Assembly (NCBI RefSeq): GCF_035982055.1
Contig: NZ_CP108427.1
Coordinates: 1 to 64,000 of the forward strand
Source of the DNA: Streptomyces sp. NBC_01288
GTDB taxonomy: Bacteria; Actinomycetota; Actinomycetes; Streptomycetales; Streptomycetaceae
Reading direction: 5' to 3'
DNA length: 64,000 nt
Under the pieces are notes generated by a model. The model had not been told where the DNA came from, searched no databases, and saw only the letters and a program-made list of their open reading frames with translations. Shown piece by piece: positions 44,391-54,666 of the stretch. The position numbers and the translations under genes were made by a program. The first letter of the stretch is position 1. Each line of letters begins with the position of its first letter.

Positions 44391-45751
44391 TCAGTTGCGC
44401 CAGTGTCCGAGCCAGCCGCCGCCCTTCCGTTCCGCCTGCTCGGCTTCCTGCTCCTGGCGCTCGCGTTCGTCGCATTCGGCCTGCCGCTCGGTTGCGACGG
44501 CCCGGCTCTGGCAGCCCTCACGCAGGGGTGGGTGCGACGGGCGCCGGCCCCAGTCCCGTACGTCGACCGCTGTCCATCGGTCGTCGGTAAAATTGTTCCC
44601 GCAGTCCGCGCACACCGGGCGGCAGGCTTCCCGCTCCGCTGCCATCTGTTGCTTGCGGCGCCGTTGTTCTGTCCTGTCGGCCTGGCAGCGGGCGAGGGCG
44701 GCGTCCCGGCGGGGGTTACCGATCGCGTCCAGTAACGGCTCGCGCCGGTCGCGGCCGAAACGCCAGCACCGGCCGGGCCGTGTTCGCACAGCAGATCCAG
44801 CGTCATCGCCACGATCGGGATACAGCGGTCGTAGGAGTGGTAGCCGCCCCCTGGGTGCCACTGGCCTTGCCAGTGGTCGCGGGTGAGGTCGGCGACCGCC
44901 TGCATCTGGCTCTTGAGGGTGCGCTTGCCGAGCTGGTGGAAGACGAGCAGGACCGGCGGATGCACCCGCTCGTAGTCGTCGGGTTCAGGCGCGGACCAGT
45001 GGGTGCGCCACATCGGCTTCTCGATGCCGTCGGTGTCCGTCTCCTTCCGCCTGAAGAACCGCATGTACTTGTCGAACTTCGCGGCGATCAGCGTGGCTTC
45101 CTCGGTGCAGTTGTCGGCCTCGATGAACAGCAGCGGCACCCCGTCGCCCGGCACGGTCACGACGATGTCGGCTCGGGCGCTGCCGATCGCGGGGGTCTTC
45201 CAGGTGTCTCTCACCGGCAGGCTGACCTCGGTGGCGTAGAAGGTGATGGTGCCGATCTCGTCGGGCGCGTCGACGGCGGCCTGCGCGGCGGCGACTGCTT
45301 CGGCCGGCTCCCCCGCGACTAGGTCGAGGTCGGGCGCCGGGCGGATCATGGCGATGACCGTTTCGTTCACGGTCATGGGGTGCGAGGCTCCGGAGCGGCC
45401 CGCGCTCTTGGGCATGCCGCCCATCTCTTGCGGTGCACGGTCCAGGTCGATCGCGGCGGCGGCCAGCCCGGCCGCGGTGAGCAGCCGGACTTCCTCACCG
45501 CCCCGGGTGCGGCCTCCGTCGACGGACAGGCCGTGCCGCCTCAGGTCGTTCGCCGCGCCGCGGTGGGAGGCGGTGCGCGCTTCCTTCCGTACGGACGCCG
45601 TCTTCTTCAGCGTGTGGCGGTAGGTCAGGTGTGGTGAGGCCAGCCGCTGGATCTGGTCGGCGGTGGCGACCTTGAGCACCCCGAGCACGCACAGCACGTC
45701 AGCTCTCAGGCCGTTCGACGATCCCGCCTCGTTCGCCTTGCGCTTGCCCAT
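44391..45751 (-). pseudogene. Replication-relaxation family protein, frameshifted
   Basis: Read from ATG 45751, the N-terminus (LRADVLCVLGVLKVATADQI, RLLTAAGLAAAA) and middle (IGSARADIVVTVPGDGVPLL, FIEADNCTEEATLIAAKF, KYMRFF) match the plasmid and integrative-element replication-relaxation family. Near 44765-44785 the frame is lost; the C-terminal part (CRPVCADCGNNFTDD, ending GGGWLGHWRN) continues in another frame to 44391. A single-base indel explains it. Proteins of this family are tied to plasmid replication or relaxation. Confidence 0.75.
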
Positions 45752-46677
45752 CAGGGCCGCCCTCCCGTCGTCCGCGTCCGGCAACCGGCCGGGCGCCGGC
45801 CCCGCCCGGCCGCAGAGGGCGCCGGGCCCCCGAACCCGATGCTCTCCCCTACCACCGACAACCAACTCAGGTCATAGGGGAGAGAAGGGGGTCGTGACGA
45901 TCCGATACAGGCCCGGAAAGCCGTGGTGAGCTGGGGAAATGCCGGGTGTTCCGGTGTCGGGCACGAAAGTGGCATCGGCAGTGGGACCGCAAGCGCCGGT
46001 GGCAGGAGCTCACGGCGGCTTGCCCACCCCCGGGGACGAGGAGCGTGGCCGGGCCGGACGGCGAGGTCCTGGTGGCGGTCGGGACTCGAGCGTCCCTGGC
46101 GGCCACGGCGACGGGAAGGGGCGGTGGGTCCGGGCACAGGCTGAGTGGGCACGGTGTCCTCACGCTTTCTCCGGCACCAGGGCCGGGACGGGCGGCTGTT
46201 CGTCCGTCCCGCACGCATCCGACGCGTGCGGGACGGATGTCACCCTGCCGGATCACGCCTTGTCCGCGACCTGCTCACCCCGGCCAGCGGTGTCCGTTTC
46301 GGCCCTTGACCACCCCTGGACTGGACGGTTCGTCCGTAGCCAACACCACACCGTCCAGCCGTAGTTCAGCAGACGGGTCAGATCTGGGGTGGTGTTACGG
46401 CAGGTCTTCCAGCCTGGCAAGCAGGCCCGCGGCAATGCCGACCAGCAACTCCCTGACGCGTTCTTCCCGAACCGCGGTGTTCCCCAATTCCTCGCCACCA
46501 GTGGCCGCTGCGCCATGCATTCATCTCGGCCAACTCTCCTTGAACAGCTGATCACCCGAGTGACATCGAGCCAACGAGGCTGCTGCGCCTGGCAAGTTGA
46601 TCGAGACCGCTTATACGATCACGCCGCATTCCGGGAAGTTGACAGCGACACCAACCAAGCCACCCGAAGGGATCTTC
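45752..46677. other. Gene-poor stretch with a terminator-like hairpin
   Basis: No credible gene. A perfect 14-bp stem lies at 46203-46216 and 46224-46237 (TCCGTCCCGCACGC and its complement). Around 46310-46375 the sequence GACGGTTCGTCCGT and its surroundings repeat those at 49030-49080, the tail of the lysine-rich gene, so a second decayed copy of that tail lies here. The promoter of the nuclease gene should be near 46550-46670. Confidence 0.45.
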
Positions 46678-48009
46678 ATGCAGGTCCGTACAAGTCGCGT
46701 ACTCTCCGCCTTCTTATCCCTCGCTGCCGCAGCCGCCGTAACTCTCGCGACCGCACCAGGGGCCCACGCAGACGCAGCTCCCGCCCACGGAAGACTGCTT
46801 GGCACCTTCGACCCGCAAGACCTCGCCCCGCAGTCAGCCTCACGCCTGACGAGCCCCCTGAAGTCATCAGCCCGCCACTGCACACGGCTGCCCGCAGGTT
46901 CAGCCGCGCGGAAGGACGGAGCCGCCATCTCATGTATCCAGACGACGGGGGCGTCCGACAGCAGCAACCCGGTGCGCAGCAGTCAGCTGGCGAGCGCGCA
47001 ACCGGCTGCGGTGACGTGCAGCACCACGCCAGCTTCATATTCCTACGATCGACACAGCTACTGTCTGAACAGCTATAAGGCCACTCTCACCAGCTGGAGC
47101 CCGCAAGGCGCAGTCCTCGGCACGGGTGTCGCGTTGGTCAGCGCCACCGCCACCCTGTCGGCATACAGCGGCCAGTGGCAGGAATCTCAGACAGTCACCC
47201 TCTCCGAGGCCACAGGCACGGTCCTGGAAACAGGGCTGGGAATGACACTAACGTCAAATTGCACCGCCGCGTGCACCGCGACTGTGCCCAATCCGTGGGC
47301 CGGCAGTCGGCTGCTGAAGCTCGGCCAGTCGGCAACCGGCAATGTCACCTTCCTCTCCACACCGGGTGCAGGTCTGGTCAGCAACATCACGACCAAATAC
47401 GACCTGAAGGTGAATCAGCCCGGAACCACCCCCATCAACATTGATGCCACCTGGAGCAACCCCCATACGGTGCGCTGCGACACCACGTTCGTCGACAACA
47501 CCAGCACCGGCTGTGTCATCTCCGACGTCCGGCCTAAACTCGAACTGTCTCAGGCCGTTTACGGCGCCGCCGCCGCCACCTACGGCTTCGCCGAGAACTA
47601 CCTGATCGACCACTGGGGATCCCAGGCTAACCCGGTCCAGCGGCTCGCCGACCTGACCACCCAGACAGGGAATCGCACGGCCACATGCAAAGGCGGAGCG
47701 TCGAGGCCCTTCGTGACGCTTCCGGACACCGTCCCCGGCGACAGCTGCGACGAATACCCCTTCGCCTCGACCTACCAGGGAGGCACGAACGGCGCCTTGT
47801 GCGCGGACGTCATTCCTCAGCTGGAGAGCGACGGTATCTGGCATATCTACCAGGATCTCAACGCTCCTGCGGTCACCTTCAACGAACCGTGCGCTCGCGG
47901 CCACGTGCCACTGACCCAGAACTCGGCAGCCGGCGGCAAGGTGGGCAACAACAACCAGAACGAGCGCATCATCGATCTTGAGAAGTACCTAGTCGTCATC
48001 ACAGTCTGA
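46678..48009 (+). CDS. Secreted protein with NucA/NucB-type nuclease domain
   Basis: 443 aa from ATG 46678 with GAAGGGA upstream. A signal peptide (basic MQVRTSR, hydrophobic VLSAFLSLAAAAAVTLATA, cleavage near AHADA at about 32) indicates export. The middle 230 residues are Ser/Thr-rich beta-type sequence with several cysteines. The C-terminus has the NucA/NucB deoxyribonuclease pattern GDSCDEYPFASTYQGG and a terminal NNNQNERI. It probably degrades extracellular DNA or is a secreted toxin. A 19-bp stem terminator follows. Confidence 0.8.
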   Translation: MQVRTSRVLSAFLSLAAAAAVTLATAPGAHADAAPAHGRLLGTFDPQDLAPQSASRLTSPLKSSARHCTRLPAGSAARKDGAAISCIQTTGASDSSNPVRSSQLASAQPAAVTCSTTPASYSYDRHSYCLNSYKATLTSWSPQGAVLGTGVALVSATATLSAYSGQWQESQTVTLSEATGTVLETGLGMTLTSNCTAACTATVPNPWAGSRLLKLGQSATGNVTFLSTPGAGLVSNITTKYDLKVNQPGTTPINIDATWSNPHTVRCDTTFVDNTSTGCVISDVRPKLELSQAVYGAAAATYGFAENYLIDHWGSQANPVQRLADLTTQTGNRTATCKGGASRPFVTLPDTVPGDSCDEYPFASTYQGGTNGALCADVIPQLESDGIWHIYQDLNAPAVTFNEPCARGHVPLTQNSAAGGKVGNNNQNERIIDLEKYLVVITV

Positions 48010-48018
48010 CTCCCATAT

Positions 48019-48059
48019 ACCCGGCTGCTCCCAGGGCAGGGCCCTGGGAGCAGCCGGGT
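48019..48059. terminator. 19-bp stem terminator
   Basis: Arms 48019-48037 and 48041-48059 are complementary (ACCCGGCTGCTCCCAGGGC) around an AGG loop, 10 bases after the nuclease stop. It would block most read-through into the DUF6461 gene. Confidence 0.9.
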
Positions 48060-48083
48060 CCGAAGTGAACTACAGGAGTACGA

Positions 48084-48752
48084 ATGACCGAGCCGTCCCC
48101 GAGCTGGGACTGGATACTGCGTGGCGGCTACGGGGGCATGTGCCTCACCTTCACCCACGGCGTGACCCCCGAGACAGCTATCCGACGCTACGGCGCCGAC
48201 CCCTCCCAGGCCAGCAGCATCGCCTTCCCTCAGGCTTACGAACTCCTCCAGCCGGGCCCGGACAGCTCCATCCTCAGAGTCGGATCCCTCCGGGAATGGA
48301 CCTTCTGCTGCGAGACTCTTGGCGTCCAGGGCATCATGCCCGCAGTCCTGGCAGCGCTCTCCCAGGGCACCCAGACAGTCGCTTTCAACCACGGAGCCAA
48401 CGCGCTGCACACCCTGGAACACTGGGTGGACGGACAACCACGCGAGCGCTTCGAAGCAGGACAGAAATCCTCCCTTCAGGCCGCCGACGTCCACCCGTTC
48501 TGGGACGCGGCCGAACGCCACCGCGCCGACCACCACAACCGGCCGGCCGTCCTCGACACACTTGAAGCCGTCGGCGACCGCATCGGCGGACACCTCACCG
48601 CCGACATCGTGCACGGCCCGCTGCTCACCACCATCCTGCCCTGGACCCTTCCCCCGCTCCCCTCACCCGCGGCACCCCTACCCTTCGTCCATGCGATTGC
48701 ACCAAGGCCCCTGGGTCCGTCGCTCGGCACCCTCCCCCCACCCACACGGTAG
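48084..48752 (+). CDS. DUF6461-like protein
   Basis: 222 aa from ATG 48084 with AGGAG five bases upstream. The pattern WILRGGYGGMCLTFTHGVTP, ETAIRRYGADP, REWTFCCETLG and FNHGANALHTLEHWVDG matches what I recall of the DUF6461 family in Streptomyces, which has no assigned function. It is cytosolic. It follows the secreted nuclease, so an immunity role is conceivable, but a strong terminator separates them. The last 35 residues are P/L-rich. Confidence 0.7.
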   Translation: MTEPSPSWDWILRGGYGGMCLTFTHGVTPETAIRRYGADPSQASSIAFPQAYELLQPGPDSSILRVGSLREWTFCCETLGVQGIMPAVLAALSQGTQTVAFNHGANALHTLEHWVDGQPRERFEAGQKSSLQAADVHPFWDAAERHRADHHNRPAVLDTLEAVGDRIGGHLTADIVHGPLLTTILPWTLPPLPSPAAPLPFVHAIAPRPLGPSLGTLPPPTR

Positions 48753-48780
48753 AGGGCCAGTTTCCAGCGAGGGGCAGGCC

Positions 48781-49032
48781 ATGCCCCGCAGCAGTTCAGA
48801 ACAGAGCCGACGAGCCAGCCGCATGAACACGTTCGCCCCGGCCGGAGACCGGACGGGGCGAGAACGTCGGGCAGGCACGGGCCGGGGGCGCGTGCGGAAG
48901 GTCGGCGGGGTTGAGAACCGCGAAGTCCCGGTCTTGAAGACCGGCAAGGGATACGAGCTGTCCAAGACCCCGATCGTCGCGGTCACCGAAGAGGAACTGC
49001 GGCAGATGCCGCTTCACCCCTGGCCCCCTTGA
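48781..49032 (+). CDS. Small hypothetical protein
   Basis: 83 aa from ATG 48781 with GAGGGGC upstream. It is basic at first (RRASRMNTF, GRERRAGTGRGRVRKVGG), then VPVLKTGKGYELSKTPIVAV and TEEELRQMPLHPWPP. It overlaps the end of the opposite gene by 19 bases. It could be real or spurious. Confidence 0.3.
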   Translation: MPRSSSEQSRRASRMNTFAPAGDRTGRERRAGTGRGRVRKVGGVENREVPVLKTGKGYELSKTPIVAVTEEELRQMPLHPWPP

Positions 49033-49547
49033 CCGGACGGTTCGTCCGTGGCCAACACCACCGCATGGCCGCAGTTCAGCGAGGGGCGGGTGTTCGACGG
49101 CGATGCTCCGAGCCGCCAGTCGGACGGCTTGCGGGCGCGGAACGCCTCGCCGCTCTCGATCCTGGCCTTGTTCCTGGCGAACTCCCGCTCGCCTGCCGCC
49201 AGTTTCCGGGGCGCGCACCTGCGGTGTCCCCAGCCGTCGGCTACCTTCGTGATGACCTCGCCCTTGGCGTAGTCCTTGAGGCAGGACGGGCAGGTACCCG
49301 GGAACTCGGCCCTCAGCAAGCCACGGGGCAGCGGCACCGTCTTCTTCGCGGCAGTCTTCCGTGCGGCTGCTCTCTTCGCCAGCCCCTTCTTCTTTCCGGC
49401 GGCCTTCTTCTGCGCGGCCGCCTTCGCCTGCTCGAGCGCTGTGCGCTGCGCCTTGCCGAGGTGCTGCCTGCCTGCCGCCTTGGCGGCCTTCAGTCCCGGG
49501 GTCTGTGCCACGGGTGATTCGGTAGGTGGGAGTGGGTTCTGGCGCAA
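49014..49547 (-). CDS. Lysine/alanine-rich protein with zinc-finger-like motif
   Basis: 177 aa. Residues 20-72 are rich in K and A (KKAAGKKKGLAKRAAARKTA), like histone H1-type tails of actinobacterial DNA-binding proteins. The middle has GTCPSCLKDYAKGEVITKV and then WGHRRC, a possible C-x2-C...H-x2-C zinc site. The 5' end overlaps the ISL3 terminal repeat by 13 bases, so the true start may be internal or the gene may be truncated. It is probably nucleic-acid binding. Confidence 0.45.
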   Translation of the reverse strand: MRQNPLPPTESPVAQTPGLKAAKAAGRQHLGKAQRTALEQAKAAAQKKAAGKKKGLAKRAAARKTAAKKTVPLPRGLLRAEFPGTCPSCLKDYAKGEVITKVADGWGHRRCAPRKLAAGEREFARNKARIESGEAFRARKPSDWRLGASPSNTRPSLNCGHAVVLATDEPSGQGGQG

Positions 49548-51287
49548 CTTCCGGGCTCTGTCGCTGATTTGGGGGTGTCAGCCGGTTGATCAAGGTGACA
49601 GGAGGATGCGGCGTCGCAGGAGGTCGAAGTTGGCCCGGCCGTACATCTGTCTCTTCAGCAGCTTGATTCTGGTGACGTTGCCTTCGACTGCTCCCGAAGT
49701 GTGGGTAGTGGTCAGGGCGGCGAGTACGGCTGCGCGGTCGCGGCGTATGCCGGCGGCGAGGGTACGGAGTTCTCGTTGTCCGTCGAGGCGGACGTCGGCG
49801 AGCCAGACGTCGAGGGCCAGATGCTCGCTGCGGCGTTCGCGCACCATCGAGGCCAGGCGCCGGGCGTATTGGGTGGTCGTGGCCAGTGCAGGGCTGCGTT
49901 CGCATAGCTCGTCGAGGCATTTGCGTTCGATGTCGGTGAGTTGCTCGGGCCGGCGCATGATCCAGTCGGTGACCCGGCGGACGGTCACATGGGGCAGCGG
50001 GGCATCCGTCGGGATCGTTCCGGTGCGGTAGGGCCGCAGGTGGCGGCGGACGGTGTTGACGTCTCCGCGATAGCCGAGCTGTTGGATCTCCCGGGTGAGT
50101 GCGGCAGCATTGGTGCAGCCCTCCATTCAGCGGTGATGCAGGTAGAGCCGGAAGTCGTCGACCATGCTCGGGCGGCCGGTTGCCGCAGCGAGAAGTTGTT
50201 GGACATCAGCGGCTCGGGCGAAGCACAGGACGGTGCCGCGGCTGAGGTGGAGTTCACGGGCGATGGCGCGCAGGCTGTCGCCGCGTTCGATGCGTTCGTG
50301 GATCTGCTGGTGGCGTTCGCGGGTGCGGGCCACCAGCGGTCGAGGCCGTCCGTGCACGTCCAGTTCACCCAGGGCGGTGTGACGGATGTCCGCGGGTGGG
50401 CGGGTGTCGTCCTGATCGGCGCGGACAGTGAGGGGTTCGCGCAGGTCGGCGCGGTGTCGTCCAACGATTCGTTCGACGGCTTCGGCGAGGTTGTGGAGCA
50501 GGTGCCAGGCGTCGGCCACTTGCCGGGCCTGTGGCGCACCGGCGTGGGCGCCGTCGCGGAAGGAGCCGGCACGGTCGCGGCAGACGATCTGGACCTCAGG
50601 GTGCTCGCGAAGCCAGGCCGCGAACGTTTGCGCGGTGCGGTCCGCGAGGACATCGACGGGACGGTGGGTGTTCATGTCGACGAGGATCGTCGCGTAGGTC
50701 CGGCGGCGGCGCACGGCGAACTCGTCGACGCCCAGACACGGGACAGATTCCGGCGCCGGGACGGGCAAGTGCGCGCAGCAGGCGGAGCAGGGTGTCCTTG
50801 CCGGTGGTCACAGCCAGACGCCCACACAGATTGGCTCCCGCACGTCCGCCCAGAAACAAGGCGATGTCGGTGAGTTGAGTGGTGAGCGCGTTTGTGCGGC
50901 GGGCATGTCGACGCGTCAGGTCCGGTATCTGCTCGGCGAACGTCCGACGCCCGCAGCTGCCGTTACCGCACACGAGACGGCGCACCCGCAGATCGAGTCG
51001 CACCTGACGGCCGCCGACGGGACGGTCTGCCAGACACCGCTGGTAGTAGCAGTGCACACGCGAGGATCTCCATCCACATCCCGGACAGGCGGCCGACCCC
51101 ACCGTGGACCGCACAGTAAGCCGGACCTCGGTGTCCCCAAGAACCACTGCTTCGACAGACGCCCCAACCCCCGGAAGAAGAAGGTCGGCGAGGCGAACCA
51201 CATCCCCCACACCCAGGTGATGCCCACCGATCCTTGATCGTCACCACCCCCAAATCAGCGACAGAGCCCGGAAAAAGCGCCAGAACC
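49535..51287 (-). mobile_element. ISL3-family insertion sequence, decayed
   Basis: 1,753 bp. Terminal repeats of 43 bases at 49535-49577 and 51245-51287 begin GGTTCTGGCGC and are identical except for a few bases near position 12-16. The flanking 8-mers do not match, so the original target duplication is lost. The transposase gene has a frameshift and a stop. Confidence 0.85.
49590..51210 (-). pseudogene. ISL3-family transposase with two lesions
   Basis: The N-terminal part (51210 to about 50750) has the zinc finger CPGC...CGNGSCGRRTF and leads to LLRALARPGAG. A frameshift follows, and the catalytic region restarts in another frame (CLGVDEFAVRRRRTYATILV, then IVCRDRAGSF, ADAWHLLHNLAEAVERIV) down to 50127. 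There TGA replaces the usual Trp codon (HHR-stop-MEGCTNAA). The C-terminal part (SGAVEGNVTRIKLLKRQMYG) continues to 49590. Not functional as read. Confidence 0.85.
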
Positions 51288-51552
51288 GCTACTCACGCAC
51301 ACAGCCAGGTCGAGCCTTCTTGGTCGGCGATCTGGTCGGGGCCAGCTGCTGCCGTGAGCCGTACGCGCGTCGCCGGGCAAGGCGGCGGCGCACCGTACGG
51401 GAAGCGAGCGGATCCGTGCTCTTCCTGCATGGATGTGCGTGTTACGCACCGTCGTCGATGTGCAGCGTCCAGCGAGACGTGAAGCCGCTGTGAGATCCGA
51501 GCCGGGTGGCAAGTCCGCGCAGCGCCGCGTAGCCGTCGTCGCGTTCATCAGT
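51288..51552. other. Coding scrap shared with the 10.4-kb region
   Basis: A plus-strand frame at 51315-51416 reads LVGDLVGASCCREPYARRRA then RRRRTVREASGSV, closely matching the scrap at 10357-10457 in both protein and DNA. It is sandwiched between the ISL3 and IS5-family elements. The parent gene is not identified. Confidence 0.4.
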
Positions 51553-52425
51553 GAGCTTCTTCAGCGTTGCCGCTCCAGGGTGAGGATGGCTTTGGCGATT
51601 GACGTCATGCGGTTTGGGCTGCATCGGGATCTGCGGAAGATCTGCCAGGACTTCAGGCGTGCGACGCCGCGCTCGACCGGTGCGCGTGCCGCGGCCAGCG
51701 CCCGGTTGAGGGTCTTCTCGGTGGGGGTGAGTTCCTGTAGGGGCTTGCGTTTGATGCCGGTGCTCGCCCAGGGGCCGCCGCCCTGGTAGGCGAGGTCGGC
51801 CAGGATGGGGACGCCCTGGCGCTCGCAGATGCGGATGATCCGGTGGGTGCGGGCAGCGGTCAGGTCGTGAGATCGGCCCGGCAGTGCGGGTGAGAGCCAC
51901 AGCAGCCGGCCGTCCGGATCGGTGACCACCTGCACGTTCACCCCGTGCCGGCGGTGCTTGTGGGAGTAGTCGGCCCGTCCGTCGCCGACCCGGTCGCACT
52001 CGACGAGCGTGCCGTCCAGCAGGACGAAGTCCGCATCGGCCTCGCGCAGGACCTTCAGCAGACCCGGCGCCCGTTCGGCGAGCAGGCGGATGACCGTGCT
52101 GGTGTAGGCGTGGGCGGTGGACTCGCTGATCCCGAACCCGGCAGCGATCTTCGCCAGGGTCGTGTGTTCGTGCAGGTACACCAGTGCCACCATCGCGCGC
52201 TGGGACGGGCGGAGCTTGCAGCGCCGGTCACCCTCCCGGGTGACGATGAGCATGGTGACCCACTCCACGAGCGCATGGGGCAGGTCGAGTGCGGCAGGAT
52301 AGATGACCAACGAGGCCCCCGAGCAGCGTGGTTGAGACGTCAGACATCTCGATCAACAGCCTGGGGGCCTCGCTCGTTGCGCTGCGTGGACCGTCACCTG
52401 ATCGGTGGCCAACTCGAAGAAGCTC
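51553..52425 (-). mobile_element. IS5-family element, copy 1
   Basis: 873 bp with ends GAGCTTCTTC (51553) and GAAGAAGCTC (52416-52425). Flanks are AGT on the left and ACT on the right, so no direct duplication is seen. It carries one transposase gene. An inverted, almost identical copy lies at 53714-54586. Confidence 0.85.
51561..52310 (-). CDS. IS5-family transposase (copy 1)
   Basis: 249 aa with a TTG start. An N-terminal helix-turn-helix ([20 protein letters not shown]) precedes a DDE_4-type core: Asp in [13 protein letters not shown], Asp in [11 protein letters not shown], and Glu in [13 protein letters not shown]. It is complete and differs from copy 2 at about four residues (for example V/A after DGTL, R/H before LLAE). 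Confidence 0.9.
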   Translation of the reverse strand: MVIYPAALDLPHALVEWVTMLIVTREGDRRCKLRPSQRAMVALVYLHEHTTLAKIAAGFGISESTAHAYTSTVIRLLAERAPGLLKVLREADADFVLLDGTLVECDRVGDGRADYSHKHRRHGVNVQVVTDPDGRLLWLSPALPGRSHDLTAARTHRIIRICERQGVPILADLAYQGGGPWASTGIKRKPLQELTPTEKTLNRALAAARAPVERGVARLKSWQIFRRSRCSPNRMTSIAKAILTLERQR

Positions 52426-52535
52426 ACTGTTTCCGGGACCTGATTCGTGATCAGGAACGTACGAGCGGGCCGGTGGCGGCGACGAAGGTGGCAGCATGGA
52501 GGCGCGTTCGTTCAGCGTGGACCGGGGGCGACAAC

Positions 52536-52975
52536 GTGACGGTGATCGATTACATGCTGCTCGGAGGGGCGGGCGGGGCGCTGATCGAAGCAGTCGCTTT
52601 CTTCAGCCGACTGGGCGAATGGCGCGCGGCGCGGCTGACGCCCACGGGTAACAGACGCAAGAACCCCCCGAGCTTCCTCAGCTTCATCAACCTGCCCCCC
52701 ATCGTGGCCATCGCTGTCACGCGGCTGGTGCTCGGCGGGGCCACTGCCACCGCGTTCGGGACCAGCGGGCAAGCCACAGGAGCCTTCGGTGCCTTGACGG
52801 TTGGGGCCGCAGCACCCCCCTGCTTCAACAGCTGGGCCAGATCCGCCAGATCCGTGAGGCAGTCACTCAGCCCGCGAAGGAGCAACCGCGTACGCAGCAG
52901 ACGGCCGCAGGCAAACCGGCCAACACGATGGAATCGCTGGCCCCAGAGGCCGCAGAAGAGGGTGGGACTGTATGA
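52536..52975 (+). pseudogene. Membrane protein gene with C-tract frameshift
   Basis: From GTG 52536 the frame encodes YMLLGGAGGALIEAVAFFSR, then a membrane-like segment (FINLPPIVAIAVTRLVLGG, GALTVGAAAPP). At a run of six C (52815-52820) the frame is off by one. With one more C it continues LLQQLGQIRQIREAVTQPAK and ends at 52975, overlapping the next start (ATGA). It is either a broken gene, a phase-variable one, or a sequencing error. Function unknown. Confidence 0.65.
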
Positions 52976-53334
52976 GCAAGGGCAGCGATGACCTCACCTT
53001 TGGTCAGAAGGTCGTTGGCCGCCTCATCGCGGCCATCAATAACACCCACGTCGAAGTCTTCAATTCCCATGCCGTCGGCGGCGCGACTGACTCTGCTGCG
53101 CAGGACTTGTTGGACAGCGTCAGAGAACTGCGCGCCGATTTGGGGCGGCTGAGAGGAGGATTCGAAATCGCTGCTCTTGAAGAGGTCCTTGCGAGCGTCG
53201 AAGACGAGATCACGAGGACCGGCCATGCCTCCGCAAGCCAGCGGGACCGCCTACGGCAGGCACTCGCCGACACCTATACGTTGACAAGCGTGTTGGCCTC
53301 CGCGGGGGCCGTGGCCGCGCAGGTTGGGATGTGA
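52972..53334 (+). CDS. Hypothetical protein in IS5-flanked cassette
   Basis: 120 aa from ATG 52972, coupled to the preceding membrane-protein gene. It is soluble and mostly helical (AAQDLLDSVRELRADLGRLR, LEEVLASVEDEITRTG, QRDRLRQALADTYTLTSVLA), with a short glycine-containing end. No family recognised. With its upstream partner it forms a two-gene cassette carried between inverted IS copies. Confidence 0.65.
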   Translation: MSKGSDDLTFGQKVVGRLIAAINNTHVEVFNSHAVGGATDSAAQDLLDSVRELRADLGRLRGGFEIAALEEVLASVEDEITRTGHASASQRDRLRQALADTYTLTSVLASAGAVAAQVGM

Positions 53335-53544
53335 CCGTGCGCGCCCGCGAGGGCGCGAGCCCGATCGCCGCTGCCCCGCCCTCCTCACCTTCAGCGCCTT
53401 TCCGGAATCTGAGTCGTGATCAGGCCTGTACGAGACGGCCGGCCGCAGCGACGGTCGACCACGATAGCCGCCAAGGAACCGGCAGGGGGTCACGTCCGCT
53501 GGAGTGGTGTATCGACGGCCACTCGGTGATCTTGTTTTGAGGCT

Positions 53545-53716
53545 ATGCGCTGAGACCACACGTTCTACGAGGCCTGGGACGCATACAAGACCCCTCATGA
53601 GGAGCACGCACAGCAGGACGCCGACAACATGGGCGAAGACTTCGACGACTCCGAAAAGATGCGGCGCCGTCTCCCACAGCTCTCCGCCCTCTACCTACAC
53701 GACGCTGATCACTGAG
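53545..53716 (+). pseudogene. Gene remnant cut by IS5 copy 2
   Basis: The frame reads FYEAWDAYKTPHEEHAQQDA then MRRRLPQLSALYLHDADH and runs into the IS end, whose CTGA supplies the stop. No start is seen. It is a fragment of an unknown soluble protein. Confidence 0.4.
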
Positions 53717-54586
53717 CTTCTTCGAGTTGGCCACCGATCAGGTGACGGTCCACGCAGCGCAACGAGCGAGGCCCCCAGGCTGTTGATCGAGATGTCTGAC
53801 GTCTCAACCACGCTGCTCGGGGGCCTCGTTGGTCATCTATCCTGCCGCACTCGACCTGCCCCATGCGCTCGTGGAGTGGGTCACCATGCTCATCGTCACC
53901 CGTGAGGGTGACCGGCGCTGCAAGCTCCGCCCGTCCCAGCGCGCGATGGTGGCACTGGTGTACCTGCACGAACACACGACCCTGGCGAAGATCGCTGCCG
54001 GGTTCGGGATCAGCGAGTCCACCGCCCACGCCTACACCAGCACGGTCATCCACCTGCTCGCCGAACGGGCGCCGGGCCTGCTGAAGGTCCTGCGCGAGGC
54101 CGATGCGGACTTCGTCCTGCTGGACGGCACGCTCGCCGAGTGCGACCGGGTCGGCGACGGACGGGCCGACTACTCCCACAAGCACCGCCGGCACGGGGTG
54201 AACGTGCAGGTGGTCACCGATCCGGACGGCCGGCTGCTGTGGCTCTCACCCGCACTGCCGGGCCGATCTCACGACCTGACCGCTGCCCGCACCCACCGGA
54301 TCATCCGCATCTGCGAGCGCCAGGGCGTCCCCATCCTGGCCGACCTCGCCTACCAGGGCGGCGGCCCCTGGGTGAGCACCGGCATCAAACGCAAGCCCCT
54401 ACAGGAACTCACCCCCACCGAGAAGACCCTCAACCGCGCGCTGTCCGCGGCACGCGCACCGGTCGAACGCGGCGTCGCACGCCTGAAGTCCTGGCAGATC
54501 TTCCGCAGATCCCGATGCAGCCCAAACCGCATGACGTCAATCGCCAAAGCCATCCTCACCCTGGAGCGGCAACGCTGAAGAAGCTC
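53714..54586 (+). mobile_element. IS5-family element, copy 2
   Basis: 873 bp, the same ends as copy 1, inverted relative to it. ACT occurs on both sides (53711-53713 and 54587-54589), a likely 3-bp target duplication. Copies 1 and 2 enclose 1.29 kb and form a composite-transposon-like structure. Confidence 0.85.
53829..54578 (+). CDS. IS5-family transposase (copy 2)
   Basis: 249 aa with a TTG start, nearly identical to copy 1 and with the same helix-turn-helix and DDE residues ([35 protein letters not shown]). No lesions, so it may be active. Confidence 0.9.
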   Translation: MVIYPAALDLPHALVEWVTMLIVTREGDRRCKLRPSQRAMVALVYLHEHTTLAKIAAGFGISESTAHAYTSTVIHLLAERAPGLLKVLREADADFVLLDGTLAECDRVGDGRADYSHKHRRHGVNVQVVTDPDGRLLWLSPALPGRSHDLTAARTHRIIRICERQGVPILADLAYQGGGPWVSTGIKRKPLQELTPTEKTLNRALSAARAPVERGVARLKSWQIFRRSRCSPNRMTSIAKAILTLERQR

Positions 54587-54666
54587 ACTGAGCGGCCAAC
54601 GGAACCTGGCTGGGAAACTGTCAGCAGGATCGCCTCGGTGGACGCGGTGCGGGTCCGGATCGCGGA

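Noticed and set aside
51553..54586. Calling the IS5 pair a proven composite transposon
   Set aside because: Copy 1 lacks matching flanks and no outer target duplication joins the two copies, so separate insertions remain possible.
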